A stretch of 28,581 nt of DNA from Schoenoplectus triqueter (GCA_964058805.1 CAXKVV010000758.1:1-28581), one strand, 5' to 3'; positions 11,600 through 22,437 are shown, numbered from the stretch's first letter. Made by a program: numbers and translations. The notes: generated by a model from the sequence alone, not told the origin.

Positions 11600-11600
<1 letters not shown>

Positions 11601-11675
11601 AAAAAATTGGGCTGGAGGATCACTTGTGAATATTTGAAATAAACGAAAAAAATTGGGCTGGAGGATCACTTGGCA
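11600..11675 (+). repeat. 46-bp direct duplication
   Basis: The phrase AAAAAAATTGGGCTGGAGGA, continuing TCACTT, occurs around 11600 and again around 11646. The copies are separated by GTGAATATTTGAAATAAACG. It is a local tandem duplication at the edge of the TA tract. Confidence 0.85.
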
Positions 11676-11679
11676 TCTC

Positions 11680-13795
11680 ATGGTCCACACATTTTGTTCA
11701 AATAATAAATATTTTTTTTTCATTTTTTATGAATTGAACATAATAGAAAACAACTTTATGATACGCTAATAAAATTAAAGGTTGCGAAATATTCGACCAT
11801 CAATAATAAAGAGGCTTCTTTAAGAACACATAAAGAATGTGGTTCCAGGGGGAAAAAAGCAAAGTAAACGAAAAATTGGACCCCTTTTCTAAAGGGCGAA
11901 AAGAAGATAATCATAATCACTTTTCTTTCTTTTGGGGGATTTAGATTCGTAGGAGGAAAAAAAAAACAATGTACCAGCTTAATTTGTACCCTCCTTTTGT
12001 ATCAGGCAATCATGATGAATCTTAGGCACAAGATTGTATATTAACTTTCACTAGAAATTCACTTATAGGATAGACATGACTGTAATTAAATACAAATCAT
12101 TTTATCACTTCTAAATAATAAAAAAAAGAATTTGAATGCCTTAAAAATTTACATATAGTAACCTGCATTTATGTTTTTTTTTTCCGGATATATATATTAA
12201 AACCGACAATAATAGTCTTTATAACAAACAAATAGCAATTAAAGTAAAAAAATATTTTATAATATAGTGCGTACTTAATTTGATATAACTGAATAACTAT
12301 CATTATAACACAATGAATTATCAGTTACTTTCTAACCCATGAGGAAGATATTATAGTTTTTATCATTATTTGATCTATAATTAGGTTCAATGTAACCTAT
12401 TTTATATTTTTTTACATATAACTTGATTATTTTAGTAAAAACTTGAATTTTTTTTCAACTTCACCTCAAAAGAAAAAAAATTTGTCAAATCTGTTTTGGC
12501 TATATATTTCTTCTACGGGCTTATCTTGCCCTAGTCCCTAGTCATAGATAAATTATAATGATAGGCATTAGACAAACATGAATGATGTTAATTAATTGCA
12601 TGACAGAGTACAAGAGGAACAGAATGAATTACATATGAATGCATGGTGACAATAATGTTATCATACTATAATTTACCTCAAATTGCGCATTATCATATAC
12701 AGGTATTGGATATGCACCTTTTTCTTGAGAAGATCGATAGGTAAGGGGGGGCCGGAATAATTTTTCCATTTTTTGCGTTCCCACAATGCCCCTATTTCAC
12801 CCACTGCTTGCTCACTACTACTTGCACACAGAACTCGCACGGATGTTTGTCTTTTAGGGGTTCCATTTTCATTGGGAGGGGAAGAGGGGAAGTGTTACCT
12901 CTAGCAGTAACATATTTTCCCCCCTTAAATTGTGAATGAGAACTCCGTGTTGGATATCACAATATCAAAATTCAATTAGATGATTCATTTCAATGATAGA
13001 AATTCATTTAACAAATCAATATATATGTTAATTTGAAAATTTTTTTTTAACAATGTCATCGTTTCAAGAGTTATTCAATTAATCAGTCTTAGACGTTTTA
13101 AACATGATGTATTTTGATTAGCAGTTACCCTTGTGTTGGATAAACTGTACTGGTACAATTCATAGTTTCATACTGATGATAACATCACTTTTCATATTAT
13201 TATTTTTTTATTTTTTAATAAAAAACACGCAAAAAGAACCTTATATGATTATGGGGTTTTCATTTGTTTAAAGACAGAGGCGCTTGTAGTTTCCTCTGCA
13301 TCTAGGCTCTAAACGTACTTTTCACTTGTCAGTAAAATTGCGCTGCTTGTATTTTACATTTTCTTTTTACACTAGTGTTTTCTTTTTACATGATTCAATA
13401 AAAATAATAATTAATTTCTCGTACTGCTTAAAAGAAGACATAAATGAGCCCTAGCCCCCAGCATTGGGCTAGTTGCCTGATTTGAATTTTGAAATTTTTG
13501 AGATAAGAAAATGCAATCAGAATGTGGAGCACCGAAAGCTGATTTAAGTGGTGATATCACGATAACAAACAGGTAGTGATATATGTAGTGATGCAGTGCC
13601 TTCAATATTGTCTTTCATTTTCTTTATTGTTATGACACACAGATTCTACACGCTGTAGTTTTTTAGAGAGTCAATTTTTCACTTACGATGGAAGAGTTGC
13701 TGAAATAATATTAGAGGCATTTCATATTTTCTCTAATAAATTATACACTACAACACATTAGTAGAATTTCCTGTGGTAGATACAGAATTACACAC
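11680..13795. other. Intergenic stretch, no recognised gene
   Basis: I see no coding region that I can support. Parts at about 11810-12010, 12700-12930 and 13260-13640 are less AT-rich and less repetitive than the surroundings, so they could hold conserved non-coding sequence or a non-coding transcript. No motif allows an assignment. A short inverted phrase, GTACCAGCTTAATTTGTACC, lies at about 11971-11990. Confidence 0.5.
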
Positions 13796-14286
13796 CATAC
13801 AAGTGGAGCTAGAGGCTGCCCCCTTTGATTTTTTTAACAAATATTTTTAGAAAAAAATATATATGATTTTAGAATAAAATAGATATAAACTTAAATTTTT
13901 TAATTTTGATCCCTAAAATAAAATTTAATTTTTAATCCTACAGCGTAGCAGTCTCCATAGATTTTATTATAAATAATTATTAATAAATTAATATTATTAA
14001 TAATAAGACTGATAACGGTTAAATTCTAAATATACGAATCGTACCGTGCCACTGGCACTGGCGTGATTGAAACGCGCCACTGGCTGTGGCGCGTTTCACC
14101 CGTACATATAGCAAACGCGCAGATATCCTGCGCTTTGCTGAGAGGAGAGAGAAAGCATTTGCGTTGGAGAAGAAAGAGAGAAAGAAAGAGGAAGAGAAGA
14201 GAAGAGAAGGAAAGAAAGAAAGAGGAAGAGAAGAGGGGGAAAAAACGTACGAGTGCATTTGTGTGTTTGGAATTGCAATTAAAGGT

Positions 14287-14480
14287 AATTTTATATAAAT
14301 TTAATTTAATTGTGTAGATTAATTATAATTTAATTTAATTGTGTAGATTAATTGTATAGATTAATTATAATTTAATTGTGTAGATTAATTATGTAGATTA
14401 ATTATAATTTAAATGTGAAATTATGTAGATTAATTATAATTTAATTATGTAGATTAATTGTACGTTTAATTGAAGATTAA
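14287..14480 (+). repeat. Degenerate AT-rich tandem repeat inside Mutator-like copy 2
   Basis: Variants of the phrase TTAATTGTGTAGATTAATTA recur about seven times, with spacing of roughly 20-45 bp, and decay into simple AT-rich sequence up to about 14800. It lies between the purine-rich segment and the ATG at 14848, where an intron would be if the interior came from a spliced gene. Confidence 0.7.
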
Positions 14481-14847
14481 TTGTACGTTTAAATATATTA
14501 GTTATTCATGAATTATATATTGAATTGTCTATTTAATTAAAAAAATATTTAATTATAGATTAAATTATAGAATTGTGTAATTATAATTTTAGATTATTTA
14601 TTAATTATTTTTGTAGAAATAATTTATTTATTATTTAATTATAGATTAATTATTGATTTAATTCATTTATTTGTAGAATAAAAGCTTTTAATTATAGAAT
14701 AATATATATTTAATAATAGAATAAAATATATTTAATTAGACTTTTAATTGTAGAATTTATTTATTATTTAATTATATGATAGATAGATTAAAAATGAAGT
14801 ACAAAATAATTATAAATTAATTATGAAATAAATTTTTGTACTAGATA

Positions 14848-14952
14848 ATGGCAGGCGAGCAACGAAATGACAATATCATAATTTATCTCCCTGAACCGCG
14901 GGCGGCTGTATTTATAGCAAACATAGGCGCCACTGGCACTGGCGTGGTCTGA
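14848..14952 (+). pseudogene. Short coding-like start inside Mutator-like copy 2 (34 codons)
   Basis: The frame starts ATGGCAGGCGAGC and reads MAGEQRNDNIIIYLPEPR. It then runs into the right-arm palindrome and stops (TGA) after 34 codons. It is preceded by a purine-rich block and a long AT-rich stretch, as in a 5' leader plus intron. Inference: it may be the truncated N-terminus of a gene carried by the parent element. Plant-mobile-domain (MAIN-like) genes are known passengers of some plant Mutator-like elements, but 18 residues are far too few to identify it. It could be chance. Confidence 0.25.
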
Positions 14953-15104
14953 GGAAACGCGCCACTGGCAGTGGCGCGTTTGTGAAAGACGCCACTGACA
15001 GTGGTGCGTTGTGGTTCGTATTTTTAAACTTTTACCGTTCTCACTCTTATTATTAATAATATTATTTTATTAATAATTATTTATAATAAAATCTGCAGTC
15101 TCCG

Positions 15105-15925
15105 CCCATGTATAAAGTTTTCCTATTTAGTGGACCTCAGACCTCACACGAACCAAAAAAAATGACACCTGCAAAAGGTACAAGGCTGCCTATTATTTCA
15201 TGATATATATAGATACAATTTTGCTATATTATGTAGGCGCTTGTATCATGACAACGATGAATTTCAAATTTTACTAAATACATAAATTATGCAGTAGGCT
15301 TTATTCACTGTGGCACCAGAAATCTGAGCATATGATCCCAGATGGCAACCCTTTTCCCAACATGAAACTGCAAAATTACTTTTTGTCCCCTTGGTTGGAT
15401 GTTTCATTGTTTCTACACTAATTTCATGGTTGAGTCTTGAGAGTTTAGTGTAGGTTTCGGCTTAGTGACTATTGAGTTGTAGACGAGGGATAACACAACG
15501 AAGAATTCAAATTGAACAGAATAATAGAGCTGAATGTAACAGAACAGAATATAATAGAATACAAATAATTAAATTGTATTGATCAAAATGAACCATCGTC
15601 ACACAAGAATTGATTCACAATACGTATTAAAGTAATCAGTTTATAATCTCAATTTATAATAAGTGTCACTGAAATTCTAGATATATTACAAGAAAATATG
15701 GTGTTATAAATTATGATTTCACAAAAAATTACAACATACTGAGGAGAAGGAAGAAGCGAGGTCGTTTGTCATCGGAAGACATTGATGTATGAGCTCCTAT
15801 ATATCAACGACATCAGAGAAGAAAGAGGAGGACAAAAAGGTTTTTTCAATAAAAAAAATAAAATCGCGTCAAATACCTCACTTTTCAGCTGCGTTTTTCA
15901 TACACATTTTTGGTGTTGTCAAATC
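15105..15925. other. Intergenic stretch between Mutator-like copies 2 and 3
   Basis: No gene is recognised. The phrase TTACAAGAAAATATGGTGTT at about 15687 resembles a decayed CACTA-type terminus (normally CACTACAAGAAAA), but it lacks the CAC and has no partner nearby, so I do not call it. The rest is unique-looking, AT-rich sequence. Confidence 0.5.
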
Positions 15926-16374
15926 CAGTTTTTTTTTATATAATAATTATATTGTTAGTAATAAAAGTGATAAAAGCAAATTTTAAAATCTAGCGCATCA
16001 CTGGCAATGACGCGGAGCAAACGCGTCACTGTCAGTGACGTCTTTGTATAAAACAGTGTAAACGTGTCACTGCCAGTATCGCATTTGCTCTTGCTTATCT
16101 TAAACACGATCCATTACCGTTGGATCAACATTACTACTGCCGATCAACCATCAAAGACGTCATTGACAGTAACGCGTTTACAAAGGCGTCATTGCTAGTG
16201 ACACATTTACAAAGACACCACTGTCAGTGACGCGTTTACTTAAAGACACCACTGATAGTAACACGTTTGTTCTACACCACTGTCAGTGGCGCGTTGTCAT
16301 TCATAAATTTTAAAACTTACTTTTATCACTCTTATTATTAATAATATAATTATTATATACTAATTAAAAAACTG
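15926..16374. mobile_element. Mutator-like foldback element, copy 3 (449 bp) with a palindrome array
   Basis: The ends are CAG...CTG. The left arm (CAGTTTTTTTTTATATAATA) pairs with the reverse complement of the right arm (CAGTTTTTTAATTAGTATAT), and the match continues through AATTATATT.TTA.TAATAA. Flanks are TGTCAAATC (15917-15925) and TGTGAAATC (16375-16383), a 9-bp duplication with one mismatch. The interior is almost filled by eight spaced versions of the family palindrome, here with the core GTCACTGNCAGTGAC. It encodes no protein. It is clearly related to copies 1 and 2 but has diverged, with CpG sites often changed to CA/TG. Confidence 0.85.
15993..16296. repeat. Array of eight spaced 20-24 bp palindromes in Mutator-like copy 3
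   Basis: Units lie at about 15993, 16021, 16062, 16155, 16183, 16212, 16242 and 16272. Each is a variant of ACGCGTCACTGNCAGTGACG. The spacing is 28-31 bp in the last five units and wider (28, 41, 93) in the first part. The 93-bp gap around 16084-16154 may once have held further units. The short loops and dyad symmetry are those of DNA-binding sites or hairpins. Function is unknown. Confidence 0.8.
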
Positions 16375-16383
16375 TGTGAAATC

Positions 16384-17760
16384 CCTTTGAATTCAATTCA
16401 CGTGAGCTTCCTTTTTCATTTTGATCAAGAGAGAGGAGATTTGTTCAAATCCATTTCTTGGTTCCCACCACCTGATTTTATTTTGATCACAGCGTTACTG
16501 TTGTAAATAATAGAATACATTTGATGAAGCTATAGCCAAATAATTAATTGTCAGATGGGGTGATTAATCGGATTCTACAGAAAATTTGACTTTTATATTA
16601 ACATACATATATATATTAAATAATACCAATAAATAAGTTATTTATGTATTTTATTACTTTATTACTTAGTGATATTATTTTAATTAAAAATGACAAATAG
16701 AAACTTAAATAACAGAATTTACGATATTGTAGTCATCTTAAAAAAAGATAATAGAATATTTACATATCTATTGCTTTTTATTTTTCTTAATCGGATGGAA
16801 GGTTTTAAAATTTCATAAACAAATAATAAAGAACAGAAAATAAAATAATTGGTCTTTAAAATCTATATTTGTAAAGCATTTAAAATATTGCAAGAAATCA
16901 ATCACTTTTAACAAAATAAAAAGGACTATGTAGATGTCAACTTAAGAGATATGATCCTCGTGAGTTTAATAAAAAAATTTACCCTTTGAAATTTATTAAA
17001 ACTAAATGTTCATGGAATTTAAAACTGTATGAACTATTTTTCAATTAAATAACAAAGAACATAATAATTTCACCCATTACTATTTTATGAATCAACTACA
17101 AATTAATTTTTCAAGTTTAAAAAAAACGGAATTAGCGCCCATTTTAGGACACTATTCATAACTGATTAAAGTAATATTTTTCAAAAAAAATATCTAAAAC
17201 AAATATTTTTCAATGTTACCATCATTCATGCCATCGTAGATGTAAACTGTATTATTTATATTTATTATTTTCTTGTGTAACTCATATATGCAAATACTTT
17301 TATTATTCAAACTTAAATACCAGTAATAAAAATAATAACTAGCTCAGTTACATTGAATATAATGACAATATTATACAAAATAAACTATATAACAAAATCA
17401 TTACAAATAATAATTAACTCACATTTAATATGAATAATAAAGTTTGTATTGATGTATTAAATATTTGTATATCAGTTCCCTTTCTGAAAAATATTGAGGT
17501 GCGATCATTATAAATTTATAATCAATTTGCATCTAATACGTTCCGTTTGATCTTTTGAATCGATCGTCGTGTACTCTGCGCGCAAGACCAAAATATATAG
17601 TTAATTATCTACCACTTGCAGTACTAATCGTTCCGAAAATTATGAAACGCGCGTATTCATGTAGCCATGATATAATAATTATATCAGATCGATGCTGTCA
17701 TAATTTACAATAAATTGACCAAAAACTTAGAGACAACATTACGTTAATAGATGGAAAAGA
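16384..17760. other. AT-rich intergenic stretch, nothing recognised
   Basis: Simple AT-rich sequence without any supported gene, RNA or element ends. A more GC-balanced patch at about 17520-17650 (around GATCGTCGTGTACTCTGCGC) carries no recognisable motif. Confidence 0.5.
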
Positions 17761-17959
17761 CGAACGACGATGTGTGTGTTTGGATGATGTAAGGATTAGT
17801 GCAAAAATAGTGTTTTTTGAGTTAGTAGTTGAGAATAGTGTGAGGTTAATAATATCTCAAAAAATATAAGAAGAATGCTAAATTTTATAATTTTAGGTTA
17901 CTAAATATTATTTGGATGGTAACTTGAGAATAGTATAGGGAATGAATAAAAAAAGAATT

Positions 17960-18620
17960 ATTTTTGTTTAATATAATGTTTATTAATTTATTTATTTGGT
18001 GTTATTATTATTAATAATAATTATAATTTTGTTTAATACTACAGATGATTATTTTATTTAAACTAAAAATTATAATTTTGTATGATAATTTTTAATTAAC
18101 CATTATTTATTTAATACTAATGATTATTATTTTATTTATTATTAATTTGTTAATTATTATTTATTATTATTTTATTTAATATTATTAATTATTATTTTAT
18201 GTAATATTAAGAATTATTATTCCATATTATGATTTTTAATTCATCATTATTTTGTTTAATACAAATTATTATTATTTATTATTAATTTATTAAATATTAT
18301 TTATTATTATTTATAATTAATTTTTTAATATTATTTTATTTAATATTAAGAATAATAATTCCATACTATGATCTCTAATTAATCATCATTTTGTTTAATA
18401 TTAATGATTATTATTTTATTTAACATTAATAATTATTATTCTCCTATTAATCATTATTTTGTTTAATACTTATGATTATTATTTTTTATTATTTTGTTCA
18501 ATATTAATACTTGTTTAATATTAGTTTTTAGTTTTATTAATTATCATTATATTTATTAGTAATGAATATTATTTTATTTATTATTAATTATTATTTTATT
18601 TCATAAACAAATAATAATAA
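17960..18620. repeat. Low-complexity AT-rich degenerate tandem array
   Basis: Variants of TTATTATTTTATTTAATATT and TTTGTTTAATACTAATGATT recur more than ten times over 650 bp, with irregular spacing. There is practically no G or C. This looks like a decayed satellite-like or microsatellite-derived tract. No gene is present. Confidence 0.75.
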
Positions 18621-19189
18621 CTAATAATAAAAATAATAGAAAATAAATGAAATATTTGTTTATTAATATTCAAAAGAATAGAAACAGTATAATTCTACTA
18701 AACCAACAATTCAATGGGTCAGTAGAACAACACTGTTCTGTAACTATTCCAAATCTTAATTTCATGATTTTACATTCGTATTTATTTTTGTGTTGTTTAG
18801 AAAGTAAAAAAAAATTGTTATTGAAGTAAATAATAAAAAAGCGCATAATCAAATGAGAATGACAGCTGGAGTAGTTAAATATTTTCAAAGTTGTCGTGTC
18901 ACTTGTGTCAGTGAAATAAAACTGTGTTCTATTTTCCTATTATATATCAGTCTTAATTTCAGCCTCTTCGTCGGCTTGCCGGAAAAAAAGTCTCTCTAAC
19001 ATATTACATATGCATGCAAATTTCTTTGTTACGTCTTTCTAATTAAATGATCTTTTCGTGCAAATTTATCCACTGAGATATTTATCCCTAATAACTATCT
19101 TGGGGAGACTTATTAGTTATATTTTGCTTGTAAACGTGCATTATTTTTTTTAGAGCTGATACGGTGATACTTAAGTTGGCAAAATCGAT

Positions 19190-19460
19190 ACCATCAACTA
19201 GAATACAAGATTAATTTGAGTACAAAGTTAATTTACTTTTAATACTAGATGAATTAACTTGAATCACATATGTATTATGATTAGCTTAAATATTAAATTC
19301 ACTAATTTGAATATCAGATGGGTTAACTTAAATATCAAGTTCACTAACTTAAATATATATAAATAATATAAATATCAAACTCACTAATTAATCTGAATAT
19401 CATATAAAGTTTATTAATTTAAATACAAGATTAATTAACTTAAATAACAAGATGATATAG
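19190..19460. repeat. Degenerate short tandem repeat (about 25-35 bp unit)
   Basis: Variants of AACTTAAATATCAAGTTCACTAA recur about eight times with substitutions and small indels (for example near 19284, 19324, 19370 and 19430). The array ends where a purine-rich, GAGAGA-type stretch begins (about 19455-19545). Confidence 0.6.
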
Positions 19461-19919
19461 CGAGAGAGGAAGTATAAAGAAATTGATGGAGGGAGTAAGA
19501 GAGTGGCAGAGAGGAAGGGACAGAGAGATACGATCATACGAAGACTATTAATGGTAAGCAAATTGAGTACGAAAAAGGTGTGTTTATAGTTGAAATTGCA
19601 TTATAGTAATAGTAGTGTAATTGTTGTGTATGCTTGTTGTGGCACATGTGTCGTCATCCATCTCACAATGAGGAAATACAAAGATCGAGAAAGTGATGAT
19701 AGACAAAAATCGAGAGAGAAAGAGAAGGCGAGCTTGGGGAGAGGACGCGAGGAAAAATACATATAGTACTTGTGTGTTGTGTCCCCCTCCTCCTCCCCCC
19801 AACAAAAAAAAAAAAACTGGCATGTTGTCAACTCCTAGTTAATTTTAATTACTTGATTCACTTGTTAAAGTACAAACTAAAAACTCATATTACATTTGAT
19901 GGTTCTTGTTCAGATCAAA

Positions 19920-19920
<1 letters not shown>
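19455..19920. other. Purine-rich stretch with A-tract, unassigned
   Basis: Two GA-rich blocks (19455-19545 and 19680-19760) are followed by a C-rich run and a 13-base A tract (about 19804-19816). GA-rich blocks can be plant 5' leaders, but I found no open frame with supporting features after them on the + strand. The open minus-strand frames over the C-rich/A-tract region are low-complexity artefacts. Confidence 0.35.

Positions 19921-19922
<2 letters not shown>

Positions 19923-19954
<32 letters not shown>
19923..19954. repeat. TA microsatellite, 16 units
   Basis: A perfect (AT)16 tract. It is not visibly joined to a MITE end, unlike several other TA tracts in the window. Confidence 0.95.
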
Positions 19955-19956
<2 letters not shown>

Positions 19957-19959
19957 GGA

Positions 19960-20760
19960 ACTTCTTTAATTAGCAAAAGAGATGCCAAGATTTCCATGAT
20001 AACAGATAAGATTCAGTTTGAGTTACCACAACCACTTGGATTCATAATAACAGTATATCAGATATGATATATATGTTCTCTACCTGTTATGATGACTACT
20101 TTTGCCTGCTTTCTCTGATTAAAATTCAATTTTCGAAGACAGGTCCATCAGGAAATGGGTAGAGAAATCTCAAAAGAGTAATAATGAGGAAGGGAAATGA
20201 GCAATGACAAGGAAAAGCAAAAATAGCAGCGAAAAGCCAAGAGTGGAAGTGGAGTGGGACAAACTAGGCATGCCCATACTTTACAGTACTGTCTACATGT
20301 ATTGTTGTTCCTTTTCCATTGTATTGTCTTAGGATAAGGGAATCAGACATGCTTTAATTTGTGTATATATATATATATGCATACTCTGTCCTTTAAAATA
20401 AAATTCAAAATAAACATTTTGATATAAAGAATTCATTCAGCAATGTAAATTGAAATTTAAAGATTATTTAATATATTTTATAGCTAAGCTAATAAAAGAT
20501 CTTCGTGAGCTTATAAACCCATGACAGATTTACCATATATGTGTGAGCGTCATGCGTTTTCAACATTTGTATAATTCGCAAATCAAATCAAAACACCTAG
20601 TTAAATAGATAAGACAACATTCTTCAGATGTGAATAATTATCAATCCTATGCGTGCAAGATTGCGGATCGCATCGTATTATGCATTTGTCTCTCCATTTT
20701 CAGAGTCCAAATAATTAATTCGAATCCTTCGTATGATCTCCATACGGAAATATTCTTGCT
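19960..20760. other. Intergenic stretch, nothing recognised
   Basis: The 20100-20340 part has more balanced base composition and little repetition, but no open frame, tRNA fold or known microRNA sequence was recognised there. The remainder is AT-rich. A short (TA)n tract lies at about 20364-20377. Confidence 0.45.
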
Positions 20761-20849
20761 GATCAAATATTATAGTTTAATTTTTTTTTTTACAAAATAG
20801 CTCATTTTAAATGGTTCAAATCAAATTATTTTCTCTATCTAAAAAATAA

Positions 20850-20998
20850 TATTTTTTTAAAAAAATATATAAAATTTGGTCAAAAAGAATGTTTTCCTAT
20901 AATCACATTGAGCAGTTCACATTGAGCGTTTGGTCTCCCAAAGTAATAATACAAATGCATAGCAGGGTATAATGTTCATACTTTGCATAGTATTATAG
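20850..20998 (-). mobile_element. Half-copy of the GGCTATGGTGC-family MITE
   Basis: The segment from AAAATATATAAAATTTGGTC to ACTTTGCATAGTATTATAGT has the same order of parts as the right half of the full elements, including an ATTGAGC-like block. It is followed by CCAACTCTATATAT, the TA-rich edge seen at other copies. No left arm was found. It is a decayed, non-coding fragment. Confidence 0.45.
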
Positions 20999-21619
20999 TC
21001 CAACTCTATATATCTAATTATATTTTATATATCTCGGTTGAAAGTATGTAGGTTTCAAACCTATAATCTAAATTCTTATAACGGTTCAAATCGAAATGTA
21101 ATATATATAGATTATTTTCTCGTACCAATAGGAAGACAAAGAAACTGAAATTAATTCCAAAAAAATTAAATTGAAAAACATTTTTCCATATTAATTAAAT
21201 TAAAATTTCAAAAAAATATTTGTAATTTATTTTTTATTTTTTGAATTGTAATTAATAAACAGTACATATTAAACATGAAAGTCTTAATTAATTTTTTCTG
21301 TTTCTGAAAATTTTTAGACGGAAGAAACAAATTGAGCACATAAACCATACTTCTGAATGTATGTCAGCAATTGTGCGATTCAGTGGACATCAATAATATA
21401 GTATTTTATTATCTTGAATGTAGTTTATCACTTAATCGAATTGTAAATAACCAAAATTGGAAGTAAATTAAAGCACCACAGAATAATTTTATATAATAAT
21501 TTCTTAAAATAGCAAGCGCAAATCATCCTACTATATAATTTTCATCAATGAAAATTAATATTGAATCATATACATAAGAAAAAGTCAATATATGTGTTAC
21601 CAGAAAGATATGTGAAATT

Positions 21620-21770
21620 CACTACAGAAAATAGGCTTATTTGTATCGGTTAGTATTCATTGGCATTAGTTTTTATCATTAGCATCGGTCATAAAATTAA
21701 TTAGCATATCTGTATAGAAAGTATATGCGATAACTTATTTATATCGACTTGGCTGTTAAAATGGTGTCTT
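21620..21770 (+). mobile_element. Solitary CACTA-type (En/Spm) transposon end
   Basis: The sequence CACTACAGAAAATAGGC at 21620 fits the conserved terminus of plant CACTA elements. It is followed by the repeated subterminal motifs ATCGGTTA (21646), CATCGGTC (about 21684) and ATATCGACT (about 21742). No matching inverted end (ending CTGTAGTG) was found downstream, so only one terminus remains or the element is a decayed fragment. Confidence 0.45.
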
Positions 21771-21951
21771 GTGGCCAAGGCTACTGCTCTACAACATATT
21801 TTACGGATCACAAATATGTCGCAAGTAGCAGTGACAATCGACGGGTTGAATCGGATGCGGGTTTGGATGGGTCAACGTTGAACATAATAATCTTATAGAA
21901 AAAAAAAATTCTGACACTAGCTATTTCATATATCACATGGAGGCTATGGTG

Positions 21952-22304
21952 TTTAGAGAAGTACATAATCTCATATATTTCATGCCCGTATCATAAATTT
22001 GAAAGTTTAAATGTCTGATTAAAATTATTCAGTATGATCTTCATATTGAAAATATAATTAGAGATCAAATTTTTTTGCTATCTTTTAGATGAATGAAAAA
22101 TTTGTAGTATTTGATGGTGCAGAAATTGTTAGACTAACAAATTTTGTATCTATCTAAAAAATAATAAAAATTAAAAAAATTAATCTCTAAAGATAGTTCA
22201 ACATAAAGATAATTTCGATGATTTAGATCAACTATTTAGACTTTTAAATTTATAATACAAGCACAAAATATAGAAAATTTTGTATTTCGCGAAGCACCAT
22301 AACC
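21952..22304. mobile_element. Foldback MITE, GGCTATGGTGC family (353 bp)
   Basis: The left end GGCTATGGTGTTTAGAGAAG pairs with the right end CGCGAAGCACCATAACC. The arms remain complementary for about 170 bp with many substitutions, for example AATTTGAAAGTTTAAATG against its inverted partner near 22235. There is no coding capacity. An identical TCATATAT phrase lies close to both ends (about 21936 and 22305), which may reflect a TA-rich target. Confidence 0.7.
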
Positions 22305-22437
22305 TCATATATGTGTACACACACAACAGGAAAGAACTAGTTTCAGAAATGTCTTTTTTTCTACAAAATTATTATATTTAACGTTGACTATTTTCAACTT
22401 ACGAGAGTAAGACATGGACATATGGAGAGAGAAAGGA

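Larger units (their letters stand above)
13958..15095. mobile_element. Mutator-like foldback element, copy 2 (1138 bp, with internal filler)
   Basis: The left end TAGATTTTATTATAAATAAT pairs with the right end ATTATTTATAATAAAATCTG. Terminal inverted repeats extend about 140-160 bp inward, through the same AATAATAAGA.TGA and CGAAT phrases as copies 1 and 3. Flanks are CAGTCTCCA (13949-13957) and CAGTCTCCG (15096-15104), a 9-bp duplication with one mismatch. GC-rich palindromes of the GCCACTGGCAGTGGC type occur twice in the left arm and three times in the right. Inside are a purine-rich stretch (14140-14250), an AT-rich tandem repeat, and an ATG at 14848. It is probably a deletion derivative of a larger element. 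No transposase domain is visible. Confidence 0.85.
13803..15108. mobile_element. Older GGCGGAGC-family element, split by a nested Mutator-like insertion
   Basis: The left part (13803-13957) starts GTGGAGCTAGAGGCTGCCCC. It continues AT-rich and contains TTTTGATCCC before the break. The right end, CTCCGCCCAT, lies just beyond the inserted element (15096-15108). The layout GGAGC...CCCCTT...AT-rich...TTGA.CCC...GCTCCGCC matches the reverse complement of the intact small element at 24327-24482. The Mutator-like element with its 9-bp duplication sits inside the right terminal repeat, so this copy is the older one. The exact ends and its own target duplication are not clear. Confidence 0.4.

Noticed and set aside
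14019..14317. Several overlapping open frames on both strands in copy 2 (lysine/glutamate-rich or serine/phenylalanine-rich)
   Set aside because: They translate the purine-rich tract and the palindromes. Composition is low complexity and there is no family resemblance.
15993..16296. Repeats with regular spacing, considered as a CRISPR-like array
   Set aside because: The units are imperfect palindromes with no distinct constant-length spacers, inside a plant transposon with inverted arms and a 9-bp target duplication.
19584..19831. Two minus-strand open frames with FFFLLGGGGGG-type starts
   Set aside because: They begin in the A/C-rich low-complexity tract (about 19780-19816) and carry no conserved feature.
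20120..20340. Possible microRNA precursor or short exon in a GC-balanced patch
   Set aside because: No known plant microRNA sequence was recognised, no long hairpin was found, and all frames contain stops.
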